Shown piece by piece: positions 45,041-54,079 of a DNA stretch of 64,000 bases; the first letter of the stretch is position 1; the number at the start of each line of letters is the position of its first letter. This stretch comes from Cupriavidus lacunae. GTDB lineage: Bacteria > Pseudomonadota > Gammaproteobacteria > Burkholderiales > Burkholderiaceae. The notes beneath the pieces were generated by a model. That model saw nothing but the letters and a program-made list of their open reading frames with translations. It made no database searches and was not told the origin of the DNA. The position numbers were made by a program, and so were the translations under genes. The stretch is from positions 157,851 to 221,850 of the forward strand of contig NZ_QKWJ01000005.1 in NCBI RefSeq assembly GCF_003353055.1. The letters run 5' to 3'.

Positions 45041-45586
45041 ATGCCCGCAATCGACTACCAGACCGCCTTCCAGCTCGCCCCCGTGGGCCTGGTGCTGTCA
45101 CGCGAACGCGTGATCGAGGACTGCAACGAGGAGGTCTGCCGCATTTTCGGCACCACGCGCGAGGCGCTGCTGGGCCAGTCGTTCCAGGTACTCTACCCCA
45201 CCGCCGACGAATTCGAGCGCACCGGCGCGCGCATTGCGCCGATCATGGGCACGCGCGGCATGTACTCGGACGAGCGCATCATGAAGCGCGCCGGCGGGGA
45301 ACTGTTCTGGTGCCATGTCACCGGCCGCGCGCTGGACCGCTCGCAGCCGCTGGGCGCCGGGATCTGGACCTTCGAGGACCTGTCGCAGAAGCGCCAGGTC
45401 ACGGCCGAGCTGACCGCGCGCGAACGCGAGATCGCGGCGCAGCTGGTGGAGGGGAAGACCAGCAAGCAGATCGGCAAGCTGCTGGCGATCAGCCCGCGTA
45501 CGGTGGACATCTACCGGGCAAGGCTGATGAAGAAGTATGGGGCCAGTACCTCAGTTGATCTGGTGCAGCGACTGGTCAACCACTGA
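45041..45586 (+). CDS. PAS-LuxR transcriptional regulator
   Basis: A 181-residue single-chain regulator: an N-terminal PAS domain (residues about 8-115, [48 protein letters not shown]) joined to a LuxR helix-turn-helix ([45 protein letters not shown]). There is no receiver Asp, so it senses a ligand or redox state itself. ATG 45041 was chosen at the start of the PAS domain. It is divergent from scoAB, so control of ketone-body use is the natural guess. Confidence 0.87.
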   Translation: MPAIDYQTAFQLAPVGLVLSRERVIEDCNEEVCRIFGTTREALLGQSFQVLYPTADEFERTGARIAPIMGTRGMYSDERIMKRAGGELFWCHVTGRALDRSQPLGAGIWTFEDLSQKRQVTAELTAREREIAAQLVEGKTSKQIGKLLAISPRTVDIYRARLMKKYGASTSVDLVQRLVNH

Positions 45587-45601
45587 GCCCCGTGGCGGGC
45601 G

Positions 45602-46003
45602 TCAGCCCTCGATGATCGCCCGGATCTCGGCCGGCACCGGCACCGACTTCTCCTGCGTGTAGTCGCACCACACCACCTTGGCCCCGCCCTCGGCCCAGAC
45701 CACGTCGGGCAGGTCGGTGCGGCGGATTTCCATGCGGGTCTCGAAGCTGGTGCGGCCCAGCTGGCCGGCGTAGACGCGGCACTCGATGTCGCCCGGATAG
45801 CGCAACTGCTTCAGGAACGTCATATGCGCATTGATGATGACCGGCCCCTGCCCGCTCGCATCCTTGCCGCCCCGCCCCAGCGACGCGAACCACTCGATGC
45901 GCGCCTGCTCCAGGTACTGGAAATAAACGGTGTTGTTGACATGGCCCATGGCATCCATGTCGCCCCAGCGGATCGGCATGACCACCGTATAGACGTGCTT
46001 CAT
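45602..46003 (-). CDS. Acyl-CoA thioesterase, hotdog fold
   Basis: A 133-residue 4-hydroxybenzoyl-CoA thioesterase-type protein: MPIRWGDMDAMGHVNNTVYFQYLEQARIEWF carries the catalytic Asp and the HVNN motif. ATG 46003 has GGAG six bases upstream; the frame begins at 46015. It follows the TRAP genes on the same strand, but a terminator (46017-46044) separates them. Substrate is unknown. Confidence 0.92.
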   Translation of the reverse strand: MKHVYTVVMPIRWGDMDAMGHVNNTVYFQYLEQARIEWFASLGRGGKDASGQGPVIINAHMTFLKQLRYPGDIECRVYAGQLGRTSFETRMEIRRTDLPDVVWAEGGAKVVWCDYTQEKSVPVPAEIRAIIEG

Positions 46004-46016
46004 CACGGTCTCCAAA

Positions 46017-46044
46017 TGAAAAGGCCCGCCGAGTCTGGCGGGCC
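46017..46044 (-). terminator. Rho-independent terminator after the TRAP operon
   Basis: On the minus strand GGCCCGCC pairs with GGCGGGCC around six bases, followed by TTTTC. It lies between dctP and the thioesterase gene. Confidence 0.8.
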
Positions 46045-46054
46045 CCTGCGTGGC

Positions 46055-47083
46055 TTAGCGCTTGGCGATCGCGCCTTCGGCCTTGGTCACCAGGTCGGTG
46101 CCGATCTGCTTCTTCCACTTGTCGTAGACCTTGGCGGTCGCCTTGCGGAAGCTGTCGTGCTCGGCCGGCGTCAGGTGCGTGACCTTCACGCCGTGCGCCT
46201 CCATGTCCTTCCACGCCGGCGCGCCCGGCTCGGCCAGGCCCTTGCGGGCCAGCGCGATTTCCTGCTTGCCGGCGTCGATGGCGGCCTGCTTGACGATCTC
46301 GCGGTCGGCCGGGGTCCAGCTTTCCCAGATCTGCCTGTTGACCACGAAGATCAGCGGATCGGCCACGTAGCCCCAGGTGGTGACGAACTTCTGGCCCACC
46401 GTGTACAGCTTGGCGGCGGCAAACACCGACTGCGGATTCTCCTGGCCGTCGACGGCGCCCGAGGCCATGGCCGGCTGCGCGTCGGCCCAGCTCATCTGCG
46501 TCGGGTTGGCGCCCAGCGCATTGAACGTCTCGATATACAGCGGAGAGCCCACCACGCGCAGCTTCATGCCCTTGAGGTCTTCGGGCTTGCGGATCTCGCG
46601 CTTGGAGTTGGACACCTCGCGGAAGCCGTTCTCACCCCAGGCCAGCGGCACCACGCCGGCCTTTTCCAGCGTCGTGAAGATCGACTTGCCGACTTCGCCC
46701 TGCGTGAGCGCGTCCAGCGCCTTGTAGTCGGGCATCAGGAACGGCAGCGAGAACAGGTTCAGCTCCCTGACCTGCGGCGACCAGTTGATGGTCGAGCCCA
46801 CCGCCATGTCGATCACGCCCTGGCGGATCGCCGAGAATTCGCGGGTCTGGTCGCCGGCCACCAGCGAGGTGCCCGGGTACAGCTTGATGTTGATGCGGCC
46901 GTTGGTGCGCTGCTTGACCAGGTCGGCCCAGATCTCGCCGCCCTTGCCCCACGGGAAGGCCGGGCCGAGCACCAGCGACATCTTGTACTCGGACTTGTAG
47001 GTCTGGGCCATCGCGCCGGCGGGGGCGAAGGCGGAGGCGGCCATGGCGGCAGCCGTTGCGAGCATCAGGGCACGACGTTTCAT
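46055..47083 (-). CDS. TRAP transporter solute-binding subunit (DctP type)
   Basis: A 342-residue periplasmic binding protein. Signal peptide MKRRALMLATAAAMAASAFAPAGAMAQ; then the DctP features ELNLFSLPFLMPDYKALDALTQGEVGKSIF, MKLRVVGSPLYIETFNALGANPTQMSWADAQPAMASGAVDGQENP, with the conserved Arg in LRVVGSP that salt-bridges carboxylate ligands. AGGAG precedes ATG 47083. It is the last gene of the DctQ-DctM-DctP set; the ligand is probably an organic acid. Confidence 0.93.
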   Translation of the reverse strand: MKRRALMLATAAAMAASAFAPAGAMAQTYKSEYKMSLVLGPAFPWGKGGEIWADLVKQRTNGRINIKLYPGTSLVAGDQTREFSAIRQGVIDMAVGSTINWSPQVRELNLFSLPFLMPDYKALDALTQGEVGKSIFTTLEKAGVVPLAWGENGFREVSNSKREIRKPEDLKGMKLRVVGSPLYIETFNALGANPTQMSWADAQPAMASGAVDGQENPQSVFAAAKLYTVGQKFVTTWGYVADPLIFVVNRQIWESWTPADREIVKQAAIDAGKQEIALARKGLAEPGAPAWKDMEAHGVKVTHLTPAEHDSFRKATAKVYDKWKKQIGTDLVTKAEGAIAKR

Positions 47084-47132
47084 TTCATCTCCTCTCGGGA
47101 AAGCGTGAATTCTTCTTTGTGAATGCGGAACA

Positions 47133-48437
47133 TCAATAGCCGAGGTAGTCCGGCAGCCAGGTCGCCAGCGGCGGATAGGCCAGCACCATCAGCATGGCGA
47201 TAAACATCGCCAGCAGCATCCAGATCACCCAGGGCACGGTCTCTTCCATGCGCACGCGGGCAATCCGGCACGACACCATCAGGTTCACGGCCAGCGGCGG
47301 CGTGAACTGGCCCAGCGCCACCTTCAGCGTCAGCACCACGCCGAACCACACCGGGTTCCAGTGGAAGGCGTTGGCAATCGGCAGCAGCAGCGGCACGAAG
47401 ATCAGGAAGATCGAAATGCCGTCGAGGAACATGCCTACCGTCATCAGCAGCAGCACGATCAGCGCCAGCACGCCGTACTCGCCCAGGCCGGAATTGGCAA
47501 TGGCATGGGCCAGCGGGTCGATCACGCCGAGCGTGGACAGCGCATAGGCAAAGATGCCGGCCAGCGCCACCACCAGCAGGATCACCGCCGAGGTCTCGGC
47601 CGCCTCCTGGAAGATCGTGAACAGGTCGCGCATGCCGATGCTGCGGTAGATCACCATGCCCACGAACAGGCCGTAGACCACCGCCACCACTGCCGCTTCG
47701 GTCGGCGTGAACCAGCCGGCACGCATGCCGCCCAGGATCAGGAACGGCGCGACCAGCCCCCAGGCCGCTTCGCGCAGGCTCTTCCAGAATGGCGGGCGCG
47801 GCAGCCCGGCCTCGATCGCGCCCATGTTGTGCTTGCGCGCGAGCCACACCGCCGGAACGATCAGGGCCACGCCGGCCAGGATGCCCGGAATCATGCCAGC
47901 CGCAAACAGCGCGGGCACCGATGCGCCAGGCACCAGCACGCTGTAGATGATGAACGCGACCGAAGGCGGGATCAGGATGTCGGTCGCGGCGGCCGCGCCG
48001 ACCACGGCGGCGCTGTACGAACCGGGATAGCCGGCGCGCGACATCGCCGCGATCATCACGCCCCCCACCGCGGCCGCGTTGGCCGGGCCGGAGCCGGAGA
48101 TGCCGCCGAGGAACATCGCCACCAGGATCGCCACCAGCGGCAGCATGCCGGGGCCGCGGCCGACAATGGCGATGGCAAAGGTCACCAGCCGCTGCGCCAC
48201 GCCGGAGCGGTCGAAGATCGACCCCACCAGCACGAACATCGGGATCGCCAGCAGCGGATACTTGGCCAGCCCCGCATAGAAGTTCTGCGGCACGGCCAGC
48301 AGGCCGAACATCTGGGTATCAAGGTTGGACAGGCCGATGGCAACCAGGCCGCCCAGGCCCAGCGACACGCCGATGGGCACGCCCAGCAGCATCAGGCCGA
48401 TAAAGACCACGAACAGGATGATGGCAATCAGGGTCAT
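47133..48437 (-). CDS. TRAP transporter large permease (DctM type)
   Basis: A 434-residue membrane protein with about 12 hydrophobic segments. It starts MTLIAIILFVVFIGLMLLGVPIGVSLGLGG; family stretches include PLLAIPMFVLVGSIFDRSGVAQRL, GGISGSGPANAAAVGGVMIAAMSRAGYP and the C-terminal PPLAVNLMVSCRIARV. The ATG overlaps the stop of the small-permease gene (ATGA, 48434-48437). It forms the Na-coupled transport core. Confidence 0.95.
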   Translation of the reverse strand: MTLIAIILFVVFIGLMLLGVPIGVSLGLGGLVAIGLSNLDTQMFGLLAVPQNFYAGLAKYPLLAIPMFVLVGSIFDRSGVAQRLVTFAIAIVGRGPGMLPLVAILVAMFLGGISGSGPANAAAVGGVMIAAMSRAGYPGSYSAAVVGAAAATDILIPPSVAFIIYSVLVPGASVPALFAAGMIPGILAGVALIVPAVWLARKHNMGAIEAGLPRPPFWKSLREAAWGLVAPFLILGGMRAGWFTPTEAAVVAVVYGLFVGMVIYRSIGMRDLFTIFQEAAETSAVILLVVALAGIFAYALSTLGVIDPLAHAIANSGLGEYGVLALIVLLLMTVGMFLDGISIFLIFVPLLLPIANAFHWNPVWFGVVLTLKVALGQFTPPLAVNLMVSCRIARVRMEETVPWVIWMLLAMFIAMLMVLAYPPLATWLPDYLGY

Positions 48438-49042
48438 TGCGCCTGCTCCGCCGTCTTGTCCGCTGCCTTGCCCGCATGCAGCGCCTTGAGCGCGCGCACG
48501 TTGCGCGCCATCAGCCCGAATGCGCGCAGCGCAATGCCCGCCGACAGCACCGGCAGCCAGACCGAATACCACCAGCTCGGCACGCCGATCCCCGGCGAGG
48601 TCTCGCCATAGGTGTATTCATCCCACGTAATGCGCGCGCCCAGCACCGCCAGTGCAATGAACATCACCGCGACGCCCAGCGCCGACAGGATCGCCAGGCG
48701 CTTCTGCCGGGCCTCGCTGCCGCGCTCGAAGAAGAATTCGATGCGGATATTGCGGTCGCGCGCCACCGCGGCGCTGCCGGCGACCAGCGCCAGCACGATC
48801 ATCAGAAAGACCGAGAACTCCTCGGTCCAGGCGAACGATTCGTCGGTGAAATAGCGGACCACCACGTTGGCGAAGGTGATGCCCACCAGCAGCACCATCA
48901 CGATCACGCCAATCCAGTCCTCGATGCGGGGCGATACCCGGAATTCAGCGTCCTGCGCTTCGTCGGCGGCCTGCGGGATCAGCACGGCATCGACGACGTG
49001 TTGCGGCACGGCGTTGCGCCGTGCTTCTGCTTGTTGCTCCAT
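48434..49042 (-). CDS. TRAP transporter small permease (DctQ type)
   Basis: A 202-residue membrane protein with four hydrophobic segments (IEDWIGVIVMVLLVGITFANVVVRYF, the FSVFLMIVLALVAGSAAVARD helix with the DctQ-type RNIRIEFFFE after it, AILSALGVAVMFIALAVLGA, and a C-terminal helix). The N-terminal 40 residues are soluble and longer than usual. It is the first gene of the operon; no promoter was recognised in the 268 bases upstream. Confidence 0.92.
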   Translation of the reverse strand: MEQQAEARRNAVPQHVVDAVLIPQAADEAQDAEFRVSPRIEDWIGVIVMVLLVGITFANVVVRYFTDESFAWTEEFSVFLMIVLALVAGSAAVARDRNIRIEFFFERGSEARQKRLAILSALGVAVMFIALAVLGARITWDEYTYGETSPGIGVPSWWYSVWLPVLSAGIALRAFGLMARNVRALKALHAGKAADKTAEQAQ

Positions 49043-49310
49043 CTCCCCGGCCTCCGGTCCAGGGCCGCTCGGGCCATCCGGCCACTGCGGCGTTTTTTAC
49101 TTGTATGTAAAGACTTAATCTGCAGACATGGCGGATTATGCCAAGACTGGCCCGCAGCGCACGAATTTTCTGAACATTGATATGTGCTGGCGACGGCGCG
49201 CCCAAGGGGACCGGATAAGCCCTGGGGACGCAATCTGGGTATCCCGCAGCGCTTTTGGCGCGCGGCCGGGATGTTGGGGCGTTGCGCCCCCACTGCCCGC
49301 GCTCAGGCGG

Positions 49311-50096
49311 TCAGACCATGCCGTCGTCGGCGGTGATGACGGCCCCGTTGATGAACTGCGACTGGTCGGATGCCAGCAGCAGCAACAGCCCGTCGAGATC
49401 CTCAGGCTTGCCCAGGCGCTTGCGCGGCAGCATCTGGATCAGCTTCTGCCCGGCGTCCGAGTCCCAGTGGTGATGGTTGATATCGGTGTCGATATAGCCC
49501 GGGCAGATGGCGTTGGTATTGATGCCGTGGCGCGCCCATTCCAGCGCCATGGCCTTGGTCATGTGCACCACGGCCGCCTTGCTCATGCAATAGACGCCGA
49601 TCTGCGACAGCACCTTCAGCCCGGCCACCGAGGCGATGTTGACAATGCGCGCCTGCGGCAGCGGGCTGCCGTTGCGCTCGGCGCCCTTGGCGCGCGCGAT
49701 CATGCGCTTGGCCACTTCCTGGGCGACGAAAAAGGCGCCGCGGGTATTGGTGTCGAAGACGAAATCGAAATCGTCGGGGGTCACATCGGTCAGCTTCTGC
49801 GTGGTCGACACGCCGGAGTTGTTGACCAGGATATCGATGGAGCCGGCTTCCGTCTCGGCATGCGCCACGGCGGCGCGAATGCTGTCCGGATCGGTGACGT
49901 CCAGGCGCACCACGTGGGCGCTGCCGCCCTCGGCCTCGATGGCCGCGCGCAGTTCCTTGAGCCGCTCGCTGCGGCGCGAGGCCAGCACCACCTTGGCGCC
50001 GGCGGCGGCCAGCACCGTGGCGAAACGCGAGCCCAGCCCGCTTGAAGCGCCGGTGACCAGCGCGACCTTGCCTTCCAGATTGATCGACAAACCCAT
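49311..50096 (-). CDS. SDR-family oxidoreductase
   Basis: A 261-residue NAD(P)-dependent short-chain dehydrogenase: TGASSGLGSRFA cofactor loop, LVNNSGVSTTQKLTDVTPDDF, catalytic IASVAGLKVLSQIGVYCMSKAA (Tyr-x3-Lys in YCMSK) and WARHGINTNAICPGYIDTDIN. Substrate is not readable; an acyl-CoA or hydroxy-acid role is suggested only by its neighbour ETF-QO. A GAACG-AC-CGTTC palindrome lies 66 bases upstream, in its probable promoter. Confidence 0.88.
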   Translation of the reverse strand: MGLSINLEGKVALVTGASSGLGSRFATVLAAAGAKVVLASRRSERLKELRAAIEAEGGSAHVVRLDVTDPDSIRAAVAHAETEAGSIDILVNNSGVSTTQKLTDVTPDDFDFVFDTNTRGAFFVAQEVAKRMIARAKGAERNGSPLPQARIVNIASVAGLKVLSQIGVYCMSKAAVVHMTKAMALEWARHGINTNAICPGYIDTDINHHHWDSDAGQKLIQMLPRKRLGKPEDLDGLLLLLASDQSQFINGAVITADDGMV

Positions 50097-50428
50097 GATT
50101 ACCTCTTGTGCGGGAGCCCCTCCGGCCTACTTGGGAGCAGAAGGCAGCATATCGAAAAAAAGAACGACCGTTCCAAAAAAATCCTTGCCTGTGGGTGGCG
50201 AGTCCCGGACAATGCCGGAGATTCTAAGAACTTGGCCAGCAAAGGGAAAGAGGGAAAACGCGCGATCCGGCAGTCTTCGGGCGCCGTTCGGGCGCCGTTC
50301 AAGACCGAAACGCCGCCAACTCCCTTCCCGCGGCTCTGATCCGCGTGCCGGGCCGGGTTCTCAGCAAAACGATCACCGCATTTCCCACAATTGCAAGCAA
50401 GCAGCAAAGAAATAGAGGGTTAGAGACA
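50097..50428. other. Divergent region between the SDR gene and ETF-QO
   Basis: These 332 bases hold no convincing gene. Features: GAACG-AC-CGTTC (50162-50173) flanked by A-runs, sitting between a TTGGAA-like -35 and TATGCT-like -10 on the minus strand, and a purine-rich stretch before ETF-QO containing its ribosome site (AGAGGG, 50414-50419). Confidence 0.4.
50162..50173. promoter_or_regulatory. Palindrome GAACGACCGTTC, TetR-type operator candidate
   Basis: Perfect five-base inverted repeat around AC, within the likely SDR promoter. The AACG-N2-CGTT form is common for TetR-family sites in fatty-acid and acyl-CoA genes; the regulator is not in the window. Confidence 0.45.
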
Positions 50429-52117
50429 ATGGATCAGCAACAGCTCCTGGAGCAGTTCGGCCCGCGCGAAGCCATGGAATACGATGTGGTCATCGTCGGC
50501 GGCGGCCCCGCCGGCCTGGCCACCGCCATCCGCCTGAAGCAACTCGCGCAGGAGAAAGGCGCCGACGTCAACGTGTGCGTGCTGGAAAAGGGTTCCGAGC
50601 CCGGCGCCCACATCCTGTCGGGCGCCATCATGGATCCGCGCGCCCTCAATGAACTGATCCCGAACTGGAAGGAACTGGGTGCGCCGCTGAACCAGGCCGT
50701 CACCGAAGACAAGTTCCTGTTCCTGAACGAGTCCGGCTCCAAGGGCACGCCGCCCGCGCTGCTGCCCGAGTGCTTCCACAACGAAGGCAACTACATCGTC
50801 AGCCTGTCGAACTTCGTGCGCTGGCTGGGCCAGCAGGCCGAGGCGCTGGGCGTCGAGATCTTCCCGGGCTTCCCCGCCGCCGAGGTGCTCTACAACGAGG
50901 ACGGCTCGGTCAAGGGCGTGGCCACCGGCAACATGGGCATCGGCAAGGAAGGCGAGCCCACCGAGAACTTCCAGCTGGGCATGGAGCTGCATGCCAAGTA
51001 CACCATCTTCGCCGAAGGCGCGCGCGGCCACCTGGGCAAGCAGCTGATCGCCAAGTTCGGGCTGGATGCCGGCAAGGACCCGCAGAGCTACGGCATCGGC
51101 CTGAAGGAGCTGTGGGAAATCGACCCGGCCAAGCACAAGCCCGGCCTGGTGGTGCACACGGCCGGCTGGCCGCTGGACCCGGCCACCTACGGCGGCTCGT
51201 TCCTGTATCACATGGAAGACAACAAGGTCGCGGTCGGCTTTGTGGTCGGCCTGGACTACACCAACCCGTGGCTGTCGCCGTTCGAGGAATTCCAGCGTTT
51301 CAAGACGCACCCGGAAATCCGCCAGTACTTCGAAGGCGGCAAGCGCCTCTCCTATGGCGCGCGCGCCATCACCGCCGGCGGCCTGCTGTCGCTGCCCAAG
51401 ACCGTGTTCCCGGGCGGCGCGCTGGTTGGCTGCGACGCCGGCTACCTGAACGCCTCGCGCATCAAGGGCAGCCACGCCGCCATCAAGACCGGCATGCTGG
51501 CCGCCGAGGCCGCCTATGACGCGCTGCAGGCCGGCCGCCAGCACGACGAGCTGGCCGCCTACCCGGCCGCGTTCGAGCAGAGCTGGCTGCACAAGGAACT
51601 GCTGCAGGCCAAGAACTTCAAGCAGTGGTTCAAGAAGGGCCGCACCACCGCCACGCTGATGACCGGCATCGAGCAATGGCTGCTGCCCAAGCTGGGCATC
51701 CGCAACCCGCCGTGGACCATCCACCGCGTGAAGCCGGACCATGTCTACCTGAAGCCGGCGGCCGAGTGCCAGAAGATCGAGTACCCGAAGCCGGACGGCA
51801 AGCTGACCTTCGACCGCCTGAGCTCGGTGTTCATCAGCAACACCAACCACGAAGAAAACCAGCCGGCGCACCTGACGCTCAAGGACGCCAGCGTGCCGGT
51901 CAACATCAACTGGGAAAAGTACGCCGGCCCCGAGTCGCGCTACTGCCCGGCAGGTGTGTATGAGTTCGTGCAGGACGAGACGTCTGGCAAGGAACGCCTG
52001 CAGATCAACGCGCAGAACTGCGTGCACTGCAAGACCTGCGACATCAAGGACCCGACCCAGAACATCGTCTGGGTGACGCCGGAAGGCGGCGGCGGTCCGA
52101 ACTACGTCGGCATGTAA
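50429..52117 (+). CDS. Electron transfer flavoprotein-ubiquinone oxidoreductase
   Basis: A 562-residue membrane-associated ETF-QO carrying electrons from ETF (fatty- and amino-acid acyl-CoA dehydrogenases) to ubiquinone. The FAD site is DVVIVGGGPAGLATAIRL at about residues 18-35; the ubiquinone region includes GWPLDPATYGGSFLYHMEDN; the C-terminal 4Fe-4S cluster is RYCPAGVYEF plus NCVHCKTCDIKDPTQNI. Start 50429 (MDQQQLLEQFGPREAMEYD) follows AGAGGG. The ETF genes themselves are not in the window. Confidence 0.96.
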   Translation: MDQQQLLEQFGPREAMEYDVVIVGGGPAGLATAIRLKQLAQEKGADVNVCVLEKGSEPGAHILSGAIMDPRALNELIPNWKELGAPLNQAVTEDKFLFLNESGSKGTPPALLPECFHNEGNYIVSLSNFVRWLGQQAEALGVEIFPGFPAAEVLYNEDGSVKGVATGNMGIGKEGEPTENFQLGMELHAKYTIFAEGARGHLGKQLIAKFGLDAGKDPQSYGIGLKELWEIDPAKHKPGLVVHTAGWPLDPATYGGSFLYHMEDNKVAVGFVVGLDYTNPWLSPFEEFQRFKTHPEIRQYFEGGKRLSYGARAITAGGLLSLPKTVFPGGALVGCDAGYLNASRIKGSHAAIKTGMLAAEAAYDALQAGRQHDELAAYPAAFEQSWLHKELLQAKNFKQWFKKGRTTATLMTGIEQWLLPKLGIRNPPWTIHRVKPDHVYLKPAAECQKIEYPKPDGKLTFDRLSSVFISNTNHEENQPAHLTLKDASVPVNINWEKYAGPESRYCPAGVYEFVQDETSGKERLQINAQNCVHCKTCDIKDPTQNIVWVTPEGGGGPNYVGM

Positions 52118-52141
52118 GCCGGCCGCGCCAGCGGCTGGCAT

Positions 52142-52176
52142 GTGAGAACGGCACCGGAACCCGGTGCCGTTCTCAC
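52142..52176. terminator. Very stable hairpin between convergent ETF-QO and PilZ genes
   Basis: A perfect 16-base stem (GTGAGAACGGCACCGG, 52142-52157, with its complement 52161-52176) around AAC. No T-run follows on either strand, so it may act as a rho-assisted or mRNA-end-protecting structure rather than a classic terminator. Confidence 0.6.
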
Positions 52177-52201
52177 GTCTGCTGCCGGTAGCGCTGCGCT
52201 G

Positions 52202-53089
52202 CTAAACGGCCGCTACAGCCGCGGGCTGCAAGGGCATGCGGGTACTGGAAAGCAGCTGTTCGTAGATGTAGCACTGCAGCAGCGTCAGCTCGCGCTCGGC
52301 CAGCACGTCGAAGGCCACGCCGAAGGCCGGGAAATCGGCATCGTCGCTGGCCGCGCCGGGGGCCGCCACACGGACCCAGCCATCGAGGGTGACCTCGCTG
52401 TCCAGTGACGCCGTCCGCAGCTTGAAGCGCAACCGCAGGCGGCTGCCCGGTGCGGGCGCCGGTGCGGTGGTCTGCACCAGTGCGCCGCCGGTGCTGAGGT
52501 CTGACAGCAGCGCCAGGCGCGCCGCACCGGTGTCGGTGCCGTCGTCGTCGCCGGGCTCGGTCAGGTAGGCCGCCAGCCGCGTGGGCACACGCGCCGCCTT
52601 GCGCACCGGCGTTGCATGCTGCTGCACCGGCGCCGACAGCACCAGGTAGCGGAACGGGCTGCGGCAGACGGCGGTGATGGTCGAGGTGAAGCTGTGGATG
52701 GCCTGCCCGGAGAAGCCGCGCAGCAGCACGGCATCGCCTGCCTTCAGCGGCAGGTCGCGCCCGCCTAGCTGTGGCCAGGTGACAAAGAGGCCCTGCTCGA
52801 TAAAGCCGATCAGCCGGCTGGCAGCCGGGCGCGCGGCCTCGCCGTCGAGCTTGATATGCAGCAGCGTGCCGACCTGCAGGCCGAGCGGCCCGGTGGCCGG
52901 GCGCAATTCGTCATCGGCATCGTCGTGGCCATCTTCGCGGCAGACCACGCCGTGTCGGAACACCAGCGCCAGGTCGCGTTCATCGGGTATGACGTTGCCG
53001 CTGCCGAGCACCAGGTTGCCCTCGCCATCAAGCAGCGACCAGGGCAGCGGGTATCCGACGGGAAGATCGTTAGGTTTGAGCTGGATCAT
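52202..53089 (-). CDS. PilZ-domain protein (YcgR/flagellar-brake-like)
   Basis: A 295-residue probable c-di-GMP-binding protein. An N-terminal YcgR-like domain (residues about 70-165, LGLQVGTLLHIKLDGEAARPAASRLIGFIEQGLFVTW) is followed by PilZ with its two signatures: R-x3-R in VRKAARVPTR and the D-x-S-x2-G motif in LSDLSTGGALVQT, then FGVAFDVLAERELTLLQCYIYE. Binding of c-di-GMP is inferred from these residues. No flagellar genes are nearby. Confidence 0.85.
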   Translation of the reverse strand: MIQLKPNDLPVGYPLPWSLLDGEGNLVLGSGNVIPDERDLALVFRHGVVCREDGHDDADDELRPATGPLGLQVGTLLHIKLDGEAARPAASRLIGFIEQGLFVTWPQLGGRDLPLKAGDAVLLRGFSGQAIHSFTSTITAVCRSPFRYLVLSAPVQQHATPVRKAARVPTRLAAYLTEPGDDDGTDTGAARLALLSDLSTGGALVQTTAPAPAPGSRLRLRFKLRTASLDSEVTLDGWVRVAAPGAASDDADFPAFGVAFDVLAERELTLLQCYIYEQLLSSTRMPLQPAAVAAV

Positions 53090-53300
53090 GGCTGTTCGCA
53101 GTAGACCCCGTGATGGACGCCACGGGGCGTGGCAAGCCCTGGGCGGAGCTGACGCGCAGGATCCGCCACCTGTATTGGGTTTCTATCGGCGCCGGCGCGG
53201 AGAAGTTAAGCGCTCAGCGATTGACCGAGGCCGCATGTGTAGCATTCGCTCCCTGCGGAAACCTTGACGCGACGCAAAGTTAGCCGCAAAATCACCGAAA

Positions 53301-53313
53301 GCTGTCTGACAGC
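53301..53313. promoter_or_regulatory. Palindrome GCTGTC-T-GACAGC before the GntR gene
   Basis: A perfect 13-base inverted repeat 15 bases before the ATG, of the form used by FCD-type GntR proteins. Probably the autoregulatory site. Confidence 0.5.
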
Positions 53314-53328
53314 CTGACACATTAAACC

Positions 53329-54042
53329 ATGACCATCCTGCCTCGCCCGGCCTCGCTGGCCAGCCGCATTGCCCAGACCCTGCACGACGACATCCTCGCC
53401 GGCCGCTACGGCGCGGGCGCGCGCCTGCCGGCTGAGGCGAGCCTGGCCGACACCTTCGGCGTGAGCCGGCCCATCGTGCGCGAGGCCATCGCCCAGTTGA
53501 AGGCCGATGGCGTGCTGGTGACGCGCAAGGGCTCGGGTGCCTATGTGTCCGAGACCCCGGGCGGCCAGGCCTGGCGCGTGGCCAGCGCGCCCGACGGTGG
53601 CCCGACGCTGGCGCAGCTGTTCGAGCTGCGCCGGGTGGTGGAAACCGCCTGCGCCGAAATGGCGGCGCAGCGGCGTACCGATTCCGATATCGACGCCATC
53701 CGTGCCGCGCTGGCGGTGATGCAGGCTCAGGCCGACGGCCACGGCGACATGCCCAGTGCTGCCGCGGCCGACATGGCCTTCCACCATGCCATTGCCGAGG
53801 CCGCGCACAACCCCTGCTTTACCGGCCTCACGGATTTCGTCAGCCAGCAGATGCTGGCCGCGCGCCGGCGCGCCTGGGAGAACACGGCGCGGCTGAGCGT
53901 CACAACCGGCGCGCCGCGGGCCGCCGACCAGGAACATGCGGCGCTGGCCGAAGCCATTGCCGCCGGCGACGCGGCTGCCGCGCGCAACGCCGCGCAGCGG
54001 CACCTTGCGGCTGCCGCCACTCGCCTCGGCCTGCCGGCCTGA
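53329..54042 (+). CDS. GntR-family regulator, FadR/FCD subfamily
   Basis: A 237-residue regulator: N-terminal winged helix ([61 protein letters not shown], residues about 12-72) and an FCD effector domain ([45 protein letters not shown] with the metal-binding His). ATG 53329 is just after the palindrome. The FAD oxidoreductase gene begins 37 bases downstream, its likely target. Confidence 0.92.
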   Translation: MTILPRPASLASRIAQTLHDDILAGRYGAGARLPAEASLADTFGVSRPIVREAIAQLKADGVLVTRKGSGAYVSETPGGQAWRVASAPDGGPTLAQLFELRRVVETACAEMAAQRRTDSDIDAIRAALAVMQAQADGHGDMPSAAAADMAFHHAIAEAAHNPCFTGLTDFVSQQMLAARRRAWENTARLSVTTGAPRAADQEHAALAEAIAAGDAAAARNAAQRHLAAAATRLGLPA

Positions 54043-54079
54043 ATCCCGAACACACAGGACATTGGAGCAAGGAACAACC

